This document shows positions 51,726 through 61,761 of a stretch of 64,000 bases of DNA, one piece after another. The notes below the pieces were generated by a model. The model did no database searches. It worked only from the letters and a program-made list of their open reading frames with translations, and had not been told where the DNA came from. The translations under genes and the position numbers were made by a program. Every line of letters starts with the position of its first letter. Within the stretch, counting starts at the first letter, position 1. Origin of the DNA: Aldehydirespirator sp965116195 (GTDB taxonomy: Bacteria; Actinomycetota; Acidimicrobiia; Acidimicrobiales; Aldehydirespiratoraceae); contig OZ220491.1 in NCBI GenBank assembly GCA_965116195.1, forward strand, positions 1,550,001 to 1,614,000, given 5' to 3'.

Positions 51726-53074
51726 CAGACGCGCACACCTCCCTGATCAGCCAGAGCTGTTTGAGGCGGCTGAGATGCCTGAGATGCCACAGATACCGTC
51801 GCAGGTGCCAGAGCCGCAGCACCGCGGTATGCGGCAGTCTCACCGAGTTGCTCCTCAATTCGCAACAGTTGGTTGTACTTGGCGACCCGGTCACTGCGCG
51901 CCGGCGCACCGGTTTTGATCTGGCCACAGTTGGTGGCCACAGCAAGATCGGCAATGGTTGTGTCTTCGGTCTCACCACTACGATGCGACATCACGACCGT
52001 GTAGCCACTGCTTTTGGCCAATTCGACACAATCAAGCGTTTCGGTGAGAGTGCCTATCTGGTTGATCTTCACCAGAATCGAGTTGGCCACACCAGCGCTT
52101 ATCCCCTGAGCGAACCGCTGCGTGTTGGTGACGAAAATGTCGTCGCCCACCAACTGAACCCGAGATCGGAGCGCTTCGGTGAGTTCACGCCAACCGTCCC
52201 AGTCATCCTCGGCCATGCCGTCTTCCACCGACACAACCGGGTAGTCGTCACAGAGGCGCACCATCAGGGCAACCATCTCCGATGAAGTCATGCTGCGGTC
52301 TTCGCCCGCCAGCACATACCGCCCGTCTGTGAAGAACTCAGTGGATGCCACGTCAAGAGCCAGAGCGATGTCATCGCCAGGCGTCAGGCCGACATCGGTC
52401 ACAGCCCGCACGAGCAACTCGACAGCTTCGGCATTGGACGACAAATCCGGAGCGAACCCGCCCTCATCGCCGATAGCCGTTGACAATCCCCGGGCTTTGA
52501 GCACCCCGGCCAGAGCGTGATAGACCTCAACACCCCACTCAAGGGCTTCCGAGTACGATGCCGCTCCGACCGGAACCACCATGAACTCCTGAAAATCAAC
52601 ATTGTTGTCGGCGTGAGCACCGCCATTGAGCACGTTCATCATCGGGACCGGCAGGACATGAGCACCAGCCCCGCCAACCTGTCGCCACAAGGGCACTCCC
52701 AGGTAAGCGGCCGCGGCATGTGCCGTAGCCAAAGAAACACCGAGGATGGCGTTGGCACCCAACCGGCTCTTGTCGTCGGTGCCGTCGGCATCCAGCAATG
52801 CCGTGTCCACACACCTCTGGTTGACCGCATCCAGGCCCCGAATCGCTTCGGCCAACTCGCCGGTGGCATGAGCAACTGCTGTTCGCACACCACGTCCCCG
52901 CAACCGTTTGACCCCGTCGCGTAGCTCAACAGCCTCAAAAGCGCCGGTTGAGGCACCCGAGGGAACTATCGCACGGCCACTGACACCTGAAGTCAGTGTG
53001 ACATCAACCTCCACAGTCGGATTGCCCCGCGAGTCAAAGACCTCACGAGCGCGCACTGAATCAATATCACTCAC
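51725..53074 (-). CDS. eno: Enolase
   Basis: Converts 2-phosphoglycerate to phosphoenolpyruvate. 449 residues: REVFDSRGNPTVEVDV, PSGASTGAFEAVELRDG, MNVLNGGAHADNNVDFQEFM, GDEGGFAPDL and the catalytic Lys in ILVKINQIGTLTET, with the signature SHRSGETEDTTIADL. The C-terminus is extended by about 25 Ala/Pro/Gln-rich residues beyond the usual end. Confidence 0.97.
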   Translation of the reverse strand: MSDIDSVRAREVFDSRGNPTVEVDVTLTSGVSGRAIVPSGASTGAFEAVELRDGVKRLRGRGVRTAVAHATGELAEAIRGLDAVNQRCVDTALLDADGTDDKSRLGANAILGVSLATAHAAAAYLGVPLWRQVGGAGAHVLPVPMMNVLNGGAHADNNVDFQEFMVVPVGAASYSEALEWGVEVYHALAGVLKARGLSTAIGDEGGFAPDLSSNAEAVELLVRAVTDVGLTPGDDIALALDVASTEFFTDGRYVLAGEDRSMTSSEMVALMVRLCDDYPVVSVEDGMAEDDWDGWRELTEALRSRVQLVGDDIFVTNTQRFAQGISAGVANSILVKINQIGTLTETLDCVELAKSSGYTVVMSHRSGETEDTTIADLAVATNCGQIKTGAPARSDRVAKYNQLLRIEEQLGETAAYRGAAALAPATVSVASQASQPPQTALADQGGVRV

Positions 53075-53232
53075 TGTTGAAACCTCCGCTCAACCGCACG
53101 GGATCACGCTGACAACCAACACGCCGCCCACATCACCGCTCCGTCCATACCCGGCATCCGCTGGTGCGAGTGATCAAGGTTACAACAGGTCAGACAAGCT
53201 GCACCTACACAACCACAATGCAGCTCCGGAGA
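53075..53232. other. Intergenic region between eno and mazG
   Basis: 158 bp, no gene; probable promoter of eno. No clear motif. Confidence 0.4.
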
Positions 53233-54033
53233 TCATCGCTCACGTCGGCGATAATGTTGCTCGGCTCTGTCGGTGGCCAAGCGCAGCGCGTCTTCTGGAT
53301 CAATCGACAGCCGCCGACCCAGACCAACAACAGCCAGCAGCAGATCGCCCAGGTGCTGCTCGGTTGGATCTTGTCGCAACTCAACCATTGCCTTCTCCGT
53401 CTCGGTGTACACACATTGAGGATCAACGGGTTCCATCAACCCGGCCGCAGCGGCACGCTTGAGCACCTTGACAGCCCGCAGCAGGGCGGGGAGAGTGGTG
53501 GCAATGCCGTCCATGGTGGAACTCCGCCCCTTCTCGGCTTGCTTGAGCACATCCCAGTTGGCGCGCACCGCATCTGCGTCATGGGCTTCAACATCGCCAA
53601 AAACGTGAGGGTGGCGTGCCACCAGTTTGTCGTGCAGTCGCCTGGCCACATCACTCATGCCAAAGCTGCCTCGCTCGGAAGCCAGCAAGGAGTGAAACCA
53701 CACCTGATAAAGCAGGTCACCCAGCTCTTCGCAGAGGTTCTCGTTGAGAGCCTCATCTGTGACACACGAACCCGGTTCAGCAAACCGGTCCAGAGCCTCC
53801 AACGTCTCGTAGGTTTCCTCAAGGAGATGACGACGCAGACTGGCATGGGTCTGCTCACGATCCCACGGGCATTGTTCACGCAAAGTGCGCACAAGTTGAT
53901 CCACCCGCATGATCTCAACAACAAGCGATTCATGCACCTTGTCTTGGTCCACCTTCATCTTGTCATGGCCCACCTTGTTCTCAGCTACCAAGTCTTCGTC
54001 CACCTTGCTTTCAGCTACCAAGTCTTCGTCCAC
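53233..54033 (-). CDS. mazG: Nucleoside triphosphate pyrophosphohydrolase
   Basis: Hydrolyses (d)NTPs to monophosphates, cleaning or regulating the nucleotide pool. The MazG core begins at about residue 42: LVRTLREQCPWDREQTHASL, LLEETYETLEAL, and the metal-binding ENLCEELGDLLYQVWFHSLL. Residues 1-35 are charged repeats (VDEDLVAE.KVDEDLVAE) from a 30-bp repeat and may not be translated: ATG 53910 would give a normal N-terminus. It is the fourth gene in a run of minus-strand housekeeping genes. Confidence 0.9.
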   Translation of the reverse strand: MDEDLVAESKVDEDLVAENKVGHDKMKVDQDKVHESLVVEIMRVDQLVRTLREQCPWDREQTHASLRRHLLEETYETLEALDRFAEPGSCVTDEALNENLCEELGDLLYQVWFHSLLASERGSFGMSDVARRLHDKLVARHPHVFGDVEAHDADAVRANWDVLKQAEKGRSSTMDGIATTLPALLRAVKVLKRAAAAGLMEPVDPQCVYTETEKAMVELRQDPTEQHLGDLLLAVVGLGRRLSIDPEDALRLATDRAEQHYRRRER

Positions 54034-54048
54034 CTTGCTTTCAGCAAC
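53985..54048 (-). repeat. 30-bp repeat at the mazG 5' end
   Basis: AAGTCTTCGTCCACCTTGCT plus 10 bp occurs at 53989 and 54019, with weaker copies of CCACCTT downstream to about 53950. The period is 10 codons. Confidence 0.88.
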
Positions 54049-54082
54049 CTCGCTTCCATCCGCCTGGTTTCACCCGCTCCAC

Positions 54083-55117
54083 TCATGGCAGTTGGGAAGC
54101 AGGCTCAACGACCACCCGGAATGTGGTCGGATCCCAGACCCCGTAGCGGTCATGTATGCGTACCTGATCTGAGAAGCGTTCATAAGTGGAGGCCTCAACA
54201 TCACGCAGGATGCTTATCTGACGTTCACGCCGTTCCGACTCAGCTTGAGACATGGCTGTCTGACGGGCTTCAGCAGCCATGCGTTCCAGAGTCTCGGTGT
54301 CCAACTGTGGATGATTGTCAGCCGTGGGCACCCCGGAACTGATCACACGGATCACATGGAAACCGAAATCGCTCTCGGCAACCACCACATCTCCAGGCTC
54401 AGCCGCGTAAGCCGCAATCTCGAAAGGTGCCACGAAAGTACCCTCCACCACACAACCGAGTTCACCTCCCACAGAACCGCTGGCAACGTCCAGTGAGAGT
54501 TCAATCGCCAAGTACTCAAATGGCTCGTCTGCGTCCAGACGTTGCAACACGGCATCGGCCTCAGTCTCCGATGCCACGAGAATGTGGCTGGAACACAAGA
54601 ACCGGGCGGGCTGCGTCGCCACGGAGTCGATCGGTACCTGCTCGCCGCTCCACTCCAGGGCGGCAACTATCACCGCCTGCTGGTGAATGAGCACATCCCC
54701 GCCGGGTTCTCCCGGGACAAAGTCCGGATCAGCTGATGTCAGTTCTGCAACGGCCACAGACTCATGTTCCGGGGTGACCGCACCACCTCGATCAACGAGT
54801 TCAGACTCCAGCGCCTCGAAATACACCCACCGGCCGAGCCAGTCCGCAGCATCACTGCGAGACGCGACCGGACTCTCATCAGGTCCGCCGAGATAGTCGT
54901 GGAGTTCCGCCACGGTGTACTCAGAAGTGCCGACCTGTGCTGCTGTGTCATCTGTGGTGCCACAACTCACAACCAACAGCAACAGTGACCCAAACAGGGC
55001 AACAACAGCAACAGACCTTCCTCGGTAACGGCCACGCTCACCTCGTCCGTGCAACAATGCACCAAACAGAGCAGCAGCCGCAGATGAGACGGGAGCAGCT
55101 GAGGAGGGCTTACTCAC
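54083..55117 (-). CDS. Parvulin-type peptidyl-prolyl isomerase lipoprotein (PrsA/SurA-like)
   Basis: 344 residues. A hydrophobic segment ends in LLLVVSC, a lipobox with Cys near residue 52. A SurA-N-like helical part follows. The rotamase domain has CSSHILVASETEADAV, GGELGCVVEGTFVAPFE and FGFHVIRV. It assists folding of exported proteins outside the membrane. The ATG overlaps the mfd stop (ATGA). It is a possible helper for the secreted proteins of the surface region. Confidence 0.88.
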   Translation of the reverse strand: MSKPSSAAPVSSAAAALFGALLHGRGERGRYRGRSVAVVALFGSLLLLVVSCGTTDDTAAQVGTSEYTVAELHDYLGGPDESPVASRSDAADWLGRWVYFEALESELVDRGGAVTPEHESVAVAELTSADPDFVPGEPGGDVLIHQQAVIVAALEWSGEQVPIDSVATQPARFLCSSHILVASETEADAVLQRLDADEPFEYLAIELSLDVASGSVGGELGCVVEGTFVAPFEIAAYAAEPGDVVVAESDFGFHVIRVISSGVPTADNHPQLDTETLERMAAEARQTAMSQAESERRERQISILRDVEASTYERFSDQVRIHDRYGVWDPTTFRVVVEPASQLP

Positions 55118-58100
55118 AGAGCCCCGACACTAGCGTCGGCACCCGGCACCGGCGCGCACACCTGCTCCAATAGCTCCAGCAGCTGATCAAGGATCGGGCC
55201 GTCTTTTTCTGACAGCGGCACATACAGCTCTGAGGTTGACCCATTGCAGTAGGCATCCTTACCGTACAGACGCCGCAGGCGTGCCTGACGGCTCGCTGTC
55301 AGCCGCACCGGTGCCAGCTGCGCCATGTACCTGACTGCTGAAAGGCCACTGCCGCGACGTGTCACGATCAACTCCGACACACGCACACGAAGGCACTCAC
55401 AACGAAGGCGTCCGATAGCCAACAACGCCTCTGCCGACGCGGGAAGCGCACCAAAACGGTCGTTCCATTCGGCTCTGACATCGTTCACCTCAGCCACATC
55501 AGTCACCGCAGCCAAGCGCCGGTAGGCCTCAAGACGTGATGCTTCCCGGGTCATGTAGTCAGCAGGAATGTGGGCGTTGACAGGGACTTCGATCTTGACC
55601 TGGGAGGGTTCGGCAACGGTCTCGCCTCGTAGCTCCGCGACCGCCTCCAACACCAGGCGACAATAGAGGTCATAGCCAACCGCAGCGATGTGACCCGACT
55701 GGGCGTCGCCGAGCAGGTTGCCAGCCCCACGGATCTCCAGGTCTCGCATGGCGATGCGATAGCCGGATCCCAACTCGGTGGCCTCACCGATTGTCTTGAG
55801 CCGCTCATAAGCCTCTTCAGACAGCGCCTGATCAACGGGATGGAACAGGTAGGCGTAGGCCCGCCGACCCGAGCGACCAACCCGTCCTCGGATCTGGTGA
55901 AGCTGTCCCAGGCCAAGTCGGTCTGCACGTGTCACCACAAGCGTGTTGACGGTTGGCATGTCAATGCCTGATTCGATGATGGTGGTACACACCAGCACGT
56001 CATAGCGGTGCTCACCAAAGTCAAGCACGGACTGTTCCAGAACTGCCTCGTCCATCTGGCCGTGCGCCACAGCCACCCTGGCCTCGGGTACCAGCGAGCG
56101 CACCCGGTCGGCGACATGCTCGATGTCAGCGACGCGATTGTGAACATAGAAGACCTGTCCGTCCCGCAACAACTCACGCCGGATGGCTTCGGCCACGGGA
56201 CGTTCCGCATCTTCACCCACGTAGGTGAGTATCGGTTTGCGGTCAGCGGGCGGGGTTTGCAGCAGTGACATGTCCCGGATACCGGTGAGGCTCATCTCCA
56301 GAGTTCGCGGTACCGGGGTAGCCGTGAGGGTGAGCACATCAATGTCGGCTCGCAGCGCCTTGATGGCTTCTTTGTGGCGCACCCCGAAACGCTGCTCCTC
56401 GTCGATCACCAGCAAGCCCAACCGCTTGAAAGTGACATCGGAGGACAACAGGCGATGAGTGCCCACCACCACATCAACCTCACCCGAAGCCACTCCCCGC
56501 ACCACCTTGCGGGCCTGGCCCGGGGTGAGGAAGCGGCTCAGCATCTCGACACGCACACCGAACGGCGCATACCGTTCCCGCAGGGTCTGTGTGTGCTGCT
56601 GGGCCAGCAGTGTGGTGGGCACGAGTATCGCCACCTGCCGGTTGCTCTGCACCACCTTGAACGCGGCCCGCAGTGCAATCTCCGTCTTGCCGAAGCCGAC
56701 ATCACCCACAACCAAACGGTCCATGGGCACAGGCCGCTCCAGATCTGACTTGACATCAGCCAGGGCCTGCAGTTGATCTCGGGTCTCGGTGAACTCAAAG
56801 GAGTCCTCCAGTTCCCGTTGCCAGGGACTGTCGGGGCCACACGCCCAGCCCGAGGTCGCCATCCTGGTCTGGTAGAGCACCACCAGTTCCTGCGCAACCT
56901 CCGACACAGCACTGCGAACCCGGGCTTTGGCCGCCGACCAGTCAGCACCACCCATGCGCGACAACGTGGGACTGTCACCGCCGGTGTAGTGACGCACTGT
57001 CTCGACCTGATCTGCAGGCACATAGAGGCGATCTGTGCCCCGGAAGGCAAGCAGCAGGTATTCACGCTCATGGCCCCCCACCACACGCTGCACCATTCCC
57101 TCAAAGCGAGCCACACCGTGATGCTCATGAACCACGAAACCACCGACCTCAAGATCGTCAAAGAAGCGCCGCTGGTCACGTGAGCGTGCCCGTGGCTTAC
57201 GGTGAGCAGTGCGACGCCCGGTGATGTCACTCTCGGACACCAGGGCCAGTTTCAGATCGCGGAACACTGCACCACGGCTCAAGGCAGCGGTGACGGGCTC
57301 GATCCGGACACCCTCCTCGGCCAGCAGATCTGACAGACGCCGGGCCGTGCCGGCGCTGCTGCCACAGAGCAGCACCTTGTAGCCGTCGGCGAGCAGATCA
57401 CTGATGCGGCGAACCCGCGGTTCAAGGCTTCCCGTCAGACGCTCCCATCCCGACACAGCCATCACCGGCTCCGACGGGGAGCGAGGCAACGAAGGCAATA
57501 ACCACACCGGGGCATCAGTCAGTGGCGAACCCGACTCATCAGAACCCTGCGTGCCCGCACCCTCCGACACCTCAGAACCCTCCGGGCTGTCCGATCGGCC
57601 GGACCTGCCTGTTCCCTTGAGCAACTCGTCCATGTCGGCGTGCAGGTGCGCCATACCGCTGGCCTCGGTACCCCATGTCTGAGCCAGAGTCGCGGCCAGG
57701 TCCTGCTCCTCGGCCAGCAGGTCCGCTATGCGTTGGGCGATCCGTTGTGGCTCCACCAGCACCACCGCGGCATCCACAGGCAGCAGGTCCGGCACCACGC
57801 CGGGGTTCTCGACCAACCAGGGCCACCAGGACTCCATTCCCTCAAACAGTTCGCCGTTGGCGATGCGCTCCCAATGGGCACGACCCCACGGATGTGAACC
57901 GACCAACTCGGCAGCCCTTTGGCGCATGGCTGCGTCGGGACGTACTTCGCGTGCCGGATAGAACTCGGCTCGTGCCAGCGGGTCTGCGGCGCGCTGATCA
58001 CCCACCGAGAAACTGGTGAGCCGATCAACCTCGTCACCCCACAAGTCGATACGCACCGGCATTGCCGCAGTGGACCCAAACACGTCAACGATTGAGCCGC

Positions 58101-58869
58101 GCACGGCGAACTCACCGACGTGCTCAACCTGATGCTCACGTCGATAGCCGAAAGCCACCAAGTCAGAGATCAGCTCGGCCTGATCAACAGCACCTGCCAG
58201 CTCAACAACAATCGGTTCAGCCACGCAGCTCAAATCCACACGCTGGGCCAGCGCCCGCGCCGAAGACACCACGACGGCCGGCAGACGCTCGGGGTGCTGC
58301 AGACGATGCAGCACCCGGCAGCGCCGGCCCATGGTGGCCACCGACGGGCTGACTCGTTCAAAGGGCAGTGTTTCCCAGGCAGGCAACTCCTCCACTTGTT
58401 GAGGCCCCAGAAAACAGCCCAGGTCGGCGGTGAGACGCTCAGCCTCGGTACGGGTGGCCGTGACCACATACAACGGAGACCGCCGTGAGGCCGCGCTCAA
58501 CCCGGCCAGCGCGGCAGCCCTGCCAGCCTCCAGCAGGGCCAGGCTTGCGGAGTGTCTGCCAAGCAGTTTGAGAAATGCCGGATCCTTGGCCAACAGCGGC
58601 ACCAGGTGGGCCAGTCCTGCCGTTGACATACCGCTGTCGTCTGCCGCTGACGTGTCGGCATCACCTGCCAGCGCCGTGCCTGGGTTGGCTGTCGGTGCGG
58701 TCGCGGTGTTGTCGGCTGGTGCCGTGTCGGAGTTTTTGGTCAGTGCGCTGCCGGTGACGTCGGCGGGTGCCGTGCCGGGGTTGTCAGCTTGTGCGGTTGC
58801 TGCGCGGCCTCCAGCCGCGTCGGCTCTGACCACAGACGATTGTCTTGCTGCCAACGCGTGCTCAACCAT
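55114..58869 (-). CDS. mfd: Transcription-repair coupling factor
   Basis: Removes RNA polymerase stalled at DNA lesions and recruits UvrA. About 1251 residues from ATG 58869; the frame upstream runs into repeats. It has the UvrB-like region with ELPAWETLPFERVSPS, a CarD-type RNA polymerase-interaction domain (FVVHEHHGVARFEGM), and helicase motifs GDVGFGKTEIALRAAF, IDEEQRFGVRHKE, LTLTATPVPRTL and IRGRVGRSGRRAYAYL. The first 80 residues contain an Ala/Thr/Asp-rich degenerate repeat (TAPAD, PGTALAG) not expected in Mfd. Confidence 0.96.
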   Translation of the reverse strand: MVEHALAARQSSVVRADAAGGRAATAQADNPGTAPADVTGSALTKNSDTAPADNTATAPTANPGTALAGDADTSAADDSGMSTAGLAHLVPLLAKDPAFLKLLGRHSASLALLEAGRAAALAGLSAASRRSPLYVVTATRTEAERLTADLGCFLGPQQVEELPAWETLPFERVSPSVATMGRRCRVLHRLQHPERLPAVVVSSARALAQRVDLSCVAEPIVVELAGAVDQAELISDLVAFGYRREHQVEHVGEFAVRGSIVDVFGSTAAMPVRIDLWGDEVDRLTSFSVGDQRAADPLARAEFYPAREVRPDAAMRQRAAELVGSHPWGRAHWERIANGELFEGMESWWPWLVENPGVVPDLLPVDAAVVLVEPQRIAQRIADLLAEEQDLAATLAQTWGTEASGMAHLHADMDELLKGTGRSGRSDSPEGSEVSEGAGTQGSDESGSPLTDAPVWLLPSLPRSPSEPVMAVSGWERLTGSLEPRVRRISDLLADGYKVLLCGSSAGTARRLSDLLAEEGVRIEPVTAALSRGAVFRDLKLALVSESDITGRRTAHRKPRARSRDQRRFFDDLEVGGFVVHEHHGVARFEGMVQRVVGGHEREYLLLAFRGTDRLYVPADQVETVRHYTGGDSPTLSRMGGADWSAAKARVRSAVSEVAQELVVLYQTRMATSGWACGPDSPWQRELEDSFEFTETRDQLQALADVKSDLERPVPMDRLVVGDVGFGKTEIALRAAFKVVQSNRQVAILVPTTLLAQQHTQTLRERYAPFGVRVEMLSRFLTPGQARKVVRGVASGEVDVVVGTHRLLSSDVTFKRLGLLVIDEEQRFGVRHKEAIKALRADIDVLTLTATPVPRTLEMSLTGIRDMSLLQTPPADRKPILTYVGEDAERPVAEAIRRELLRDGQVFYVHNRVADIEHVADRVRSLVPEARVAVAHGQMDEAVLEQSVLDFGEHRYDVLVCTTIIESGIDMPTVNTLVVTRADRLGLGQLHQIRGRVGRSGRRAYAYLFHPVDQALSEEAYERLKTIGEATELGSGYRIAMRDLEIRGAGNLLGDAQSGHIAAVGYDLYCRLVLEAVAELRGETVAEPSQVKIEVPVNAHIPADYMTREASRLEAYRRLAAVTDVAEVNDVRAEWNDRFGALPASAEALLAIGRLRCECLRVRVSELIVTRRGSGLSAVRYMAQLAPVRLTASRQARLRRLYGKDAYCNGSTSELYVPLSEKDGPILDQLLELLEQVCAPVPGADASVGAL

Positions 58870-58990
58870 TGAAGACCACTGACTCAAGCATTGAAGACCA
58901 TTGCAAATGACGGGTGGCAAACTCTTCGCTGGTCTGGCAGTACCACCGAATGAACATTGAAGACCATTGCAAATGGCGGGTGGCAAACTC
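58866..58990. repeat. Repeats carrying the mfd start-codon region
   Basis: ATTGAAGACCATTGCAAATG and the following GCGGGTGGCAAACTC occur at 58890 and 58956, 66 bp apart. A shorter copy, ATTGAAGACCACTG, spans the mfd ATG at 58868. Confidence 0.9.
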
Positions 58991-59044
58991 TGCCACCTAC
59001 TCCTGCGTCTCCCACGCGATTGAAAAACACTGAAGCGTGGGTGC

Positions 59045-59704
59045 TCAGGCGGTGTTGAACCGGTTCATCGTGACCGCCAAGCCGTCGGCCAGCAGGCACT
59101 CTATGGCATCGGCGGCTCGCTGAACCATGGCCTCAATCGCTGACCGATCAGCAACAGCTGGGCGTTTCAACACGTAGGAGCCGCCCCTGGCGGTTGTTGG
59201 TGGCTTGCCTATCCCCAGGCGCAGCCTCGTGAAGTTCTCGCTACCCAGGTGGGAGCGAACCGACTCCAGACCCTTGTGACCGGCGATGCCACCACCGAAC
59301 TTGACCTTGAGCCGACCAACCGGCAGGTCAAGTTCGTCGTGCAACACGGCCAAGCAGCCCAGTTCGGTAATGCCGTAGCGACGCACCAACGGCCTCACCG
59401 CTTGACCCGATTCATTCATCCAGGTGCTGGGTATCGCCGCAACAAGTCTCCCCTCATCCAGCCGCAACTCAGCTACCTGAACGTGATCTCGCCGCAGCCG
59501 ACGCAGCCGACCACCGTGTCGCCGCAACACCTCATGGATGACCCACTGGCCGACGTTGTGACGGGTCTGGGCATATTCACTTCCGGGGTTGCCGAGTCCC
59601 ACGACAACCAAGTCAGCACCGGCACCATTTCTTGAGGCTCTGCCGCGCGAGACTGTTGAGATTCTGTGGCGCGGGACTCCACGACCTAAAGGCACGGCAA
59701 TCAT
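59045..59704 (-). CDS. pth: Peptidyl-tRNA hydrolase
   Basis: Releases tRNA from prematurely ended peptidyl-tRNAs. It has LVVVGLGNPGSEYAQTRHNVG with the catalytic His, STWMNESGQAV, HDELDLPVGRLKVKFGGG, GHKGLESV and FTRLRLGIGKP. 219 residues from ATG 59704; about 30 residues precede the usual N-terminus and include a short repeat (SRGRASRNG), so the true start may be further in. Confidence 0.94.
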   Translation of the reverse strand: MIAVPLGRGVPRHRISTVSRGRASRNGAGADLVVVGLGNPGSEYAQTRHNVGQWVIHEVLRRHGGRLRRLRRDHVQVAELRLDEGRLVAAIPSTWMNESGQAVRPLVRRYGITELGCLAVLHDELDLPVGRLKVKFGGGIAGHKGLESVRSHLGSENFTRLRLGIGKPPTTARGGSYVLKRPAVADRSAIEAMVQRAADAIECLLADGLAVTMNRFNTA

Positions 59705-59801
59705 TCAGCTCGCAACAAAACTGTACCACACGAACAGAAACAAGCACAAAACAATAAATGACAGGCTGAAATGTAAAGAAAGTGGCTTCAGAAGCGTTCG
59801 C

Positions 59802-60434
59802 CTACTCCTCAACCGGGACATCGGTTGGGGCAGCTGGTGCCTCGGCCTCCTTGAGTTGCCGCAGGTATTCCTTGGTGGAACGGGTGATGAGACCAACCGC
59901 AAACGGATCCTCAGCATCACAGGCAGCCGTTACACCGTCCGGCAGGGAAATGTCCTCAACCCGCAGTGATGATCCGACCTCCAGGTCGCTCACGTCGGCA
60001 TGAACCTCAACGGGGATGAGTGACGGCTTGGCCCGGATCGGCAGACGGTGAAGCACCTGGTCAACCATGCCACTGGCCTGGGTTACCTTCTTCGGCTCAC
60101 CGGTGAGTATCAACGGCACTTCAACCTCGACCTCACTGTCAGGGTCAATCCGCAGGAAGTCAACATGCATCACGTCCCGGCGAACCGGATGACGCTGCAG
60201 TTCCTTCACGATGGACAACTGTCGCTGCCCGTCCACATCCAGAGTGATCAAGGCGTTCAGCCCCGTCTCGGTGCTGAGCACAGAGCGCAGACCGGCCAGG
60301 TCAACCGTTACCGACACCGGATCACCACCCTTGCCGTACAGAACCGCAGGCACACGGCCCTCACGACGCAGACGCCGACTCGGCCCCGTGCCAGTCTCTC
60401 TGCCAGCCTCAGCCATCAACAGGTTCACAGCCAT
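59802..60434 (-). CDS. rplY: 50S ribosomal protein L25 (CTC form)
   Basis: 5S rRNA-binding protein. ATG 60434 gives 210 residues: RETGTGPSRRLRREGRVPAV with LYG, QLSIVKELQRHPVRRDVMHV with DFLRID, and the C-terminal TL5/CTC domain with SLRVEDISLPDGV. It lies 25 bp downstream of the prs stop in the usual prs-rplY-pth order. The C-terminus is short and Pro/Ala-rich. Confidence 0.95.
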   Translation of the reverse strand: MAVNLLMAEAGRETGTGPSRRLRREGRVPAVLYGKGGDPVSVTVDLAGLRSVLSTETGLNALITLDVDGQRQLSIVKELQRHPVRRDVMHVDFLRIDPDSEVEVEVPLILTGEPKKVTQASGMVDQVLHRLPIRAKPSLIPVEVHADVSDLEVGSSLRVEDISLPDGVTAACDAEDPFAVGLITRSTKEYLRQLKEAEAPAAPTDVPVEE

Positions 60435-60459
60435 CCGAGCAAGGCTAGCGCCGGCAGCG

Positions 60460-61443
60460 TCATACCAGGTTGTTGCCCCCGAATATTTCGCTGACCGAAG
60501 TGTCCTCAAATACCGCCGACACCGCCTGAGCCACAATCGGTGCCACCGACACGACATTCAGCTTCTGGAAGTGCTTGTGGGCAGGAAGCGGCAACGTGTC
60601 CGTACAGACCACCGCATCAATCGCGGAGTTCTTTAGCCGTTCAACAGCCGGACCGGAAAACACTGCGTGGGTGGTGGCTGCAATCACGCGCCGGGCTCCG
60701 TTCGCCGCCAGCAGATCAGCCGCCGCCACGATCGTGCCACCGGTGTCGATCATGTCATCCACAACCACGCAGGTACGCCCTGCCACATCACCGACAATCT
60801 CCTTGGCCGACACCATGTTGCGTGCGTCCTCGCGACGGCGTTTGTGGACGATGGCCAGATCAGCATGAAGCAGATGCGTGTAGCGCTCAGCCACCTTCAC
60901 CCGCCCCGCATCGGGCGACACGATGACCAGATCGTCAACGCCGAGAGACTGTAGGTAGTCAATCAACACCGGCATGGCCGTGAGATGATCAACGGGACCG
61001 TCGAAGAACCCCTGGATCTGGCCGGAATGCAGATCCACCGAAAGAAGTCGCTTGGCCCCGGCGGCCCCGAACAGATCGGCTAGCAGTCGCGCCGAGATGG
61101 GTTCGCGACCCGTTGCCTTGCGATCCTGGCGGGCGTAGCCGTAGAAGGGAGCCACGACCGTGATGCGTTTGGCCGATGCCCGCTTGGCCGCATCCACCAT
61201 GACCAGATGTTCAACGATGGCGTCGTTGATTGATCCCCCCTCCCACTCAGCGTGGCTGCCGATGATGAACACGTCACAGCCGCGGATCGACTCGCCGTAG
61301 CGAACATGGACTTCTCCGTTGGCGAAATTCTCGGTGTGCGTCGTGCCCAGATCCACACCGAGTTCTGCACACACCTTGGTGGCGAACTGGAGGCTTGAAC
61401 GTCCGGCCACAACCCGGAGCTCTTTGTGAGTCTGCTGTTTCAT
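60460..61443 (-). CDS. prs: Ribose-phosphate pyrophosphokinase
   Basis: Makes PRPP from ribose-5-phosphate and ATP. 327 residues from ATG 61443: FANGEVHVRYGESIRG, YGYARQDRKATGREPISARL, the PRPP-binding CVVVDDMIDTGGTI and the DLHSGQIQGFF region. The open frame continues to 61533, but that part is tRNA-Gln. Normally glmU would precede prs; here the tRNA gene does. Confidence 0.96.
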   Translation of the reverse strand: MKQQTHKELRVVAGRSSLQFATKVCAELGVDLGTTHTENFANGEVHVRYGESIRGCDVFIIGSHAEWEGGSINDAIVEHLVMVDAAKRASAKRITVVAPFYGYARQDRKATGREPISARLLADLFGAAGAKRLLSVDLHSGQIQGFFDGPVDHLTAMPVLIDYLQSLGVDDLVIVSPDAGRVKVAERYTHLLHADLAIVHKRRREDARNMVSAKEIVGDVAGRTCVVVDDMIDTGGTIVAAADLLAANGARRVIAATTHAVFSGPAVERLKNSAIDAVVCTDTLPLPAHKHFQKLNVVSVAPIVAQAVSAVFEDTSVSEIFGGNNLV

Positions 61444-61453
61444 ATCTGAAAAG

Positions 61454-61526
61454 CTGGCCGGGCAGGACTCGAACCTGCAACATCCGGAGCCAAAGTCCGA
61501 CGTTCTGCCAGTTGAACTACCGGCCA
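61454..61526 (-). tRNA. tRNA-Gln (anticodon TTG)
   Basis: The 73-nt cloverleaf reads on the minus strand: acceptor arms TGGCCGG/CCGGCCA, D arm starting GTTCAACTGGCAGAAC, anticodon stem CGGA/TCCG around loop CTTTGGC (TTG), and T arm GCAGGTTCGAGTCCTGC. CCA is not encoded. It lies 11 bp upstream of the prs ATG. Confidence 0.95.
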
Positions 61527-61632
61527 GTGCCACCCCCTCGCCAAGGCTCAGGAAGCCCCGACACGATACCGCGCCACAGGTGCAGGCGTTGTGTGTGTTG
61601 TGGATCGCTACTGCCTGTAGTGTTGCTCCTTC

Positions 61633-61725
61633 GTGGGATCACTCATCAAAAAGCGTCGCAAGCGCATGCGAAAAAAGAAGCACAAGAAGATGCTTCGACG
61701 CACCCGCCATCAGCGTCGCAAGTAA
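61633..61725 (+). CDS. Small ribosomal protein bS22 (AURKAIP1/COX24-type)
   Basis: 30 residues from GTG 61633 to TAA 61725: GSLIKKRRKRMRKKKHKKML then RRTRHQRRK. This is the highly basic conserved peptide found in actinobacterial 30S subunits. It lies in the 235-bp gap between tRNA-Gln and ispE, facing the other way, so it has its own promoter. Confidence 0.9.
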   Translation: MGSLIKKRRKRMRKKKHKKMLRRTRHQRRK

Positions 61726-61761
61726 GCGCAAGCAGTCGGTCGCTGTCTGGGCATACCAGGG

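Noticed and set aside
61444..61533. N-terminal extension of Prs by 30 residues
   Set aside because: These bases are tRNA-Gln; ATG 61443 gives the normal Prs N-terminus.
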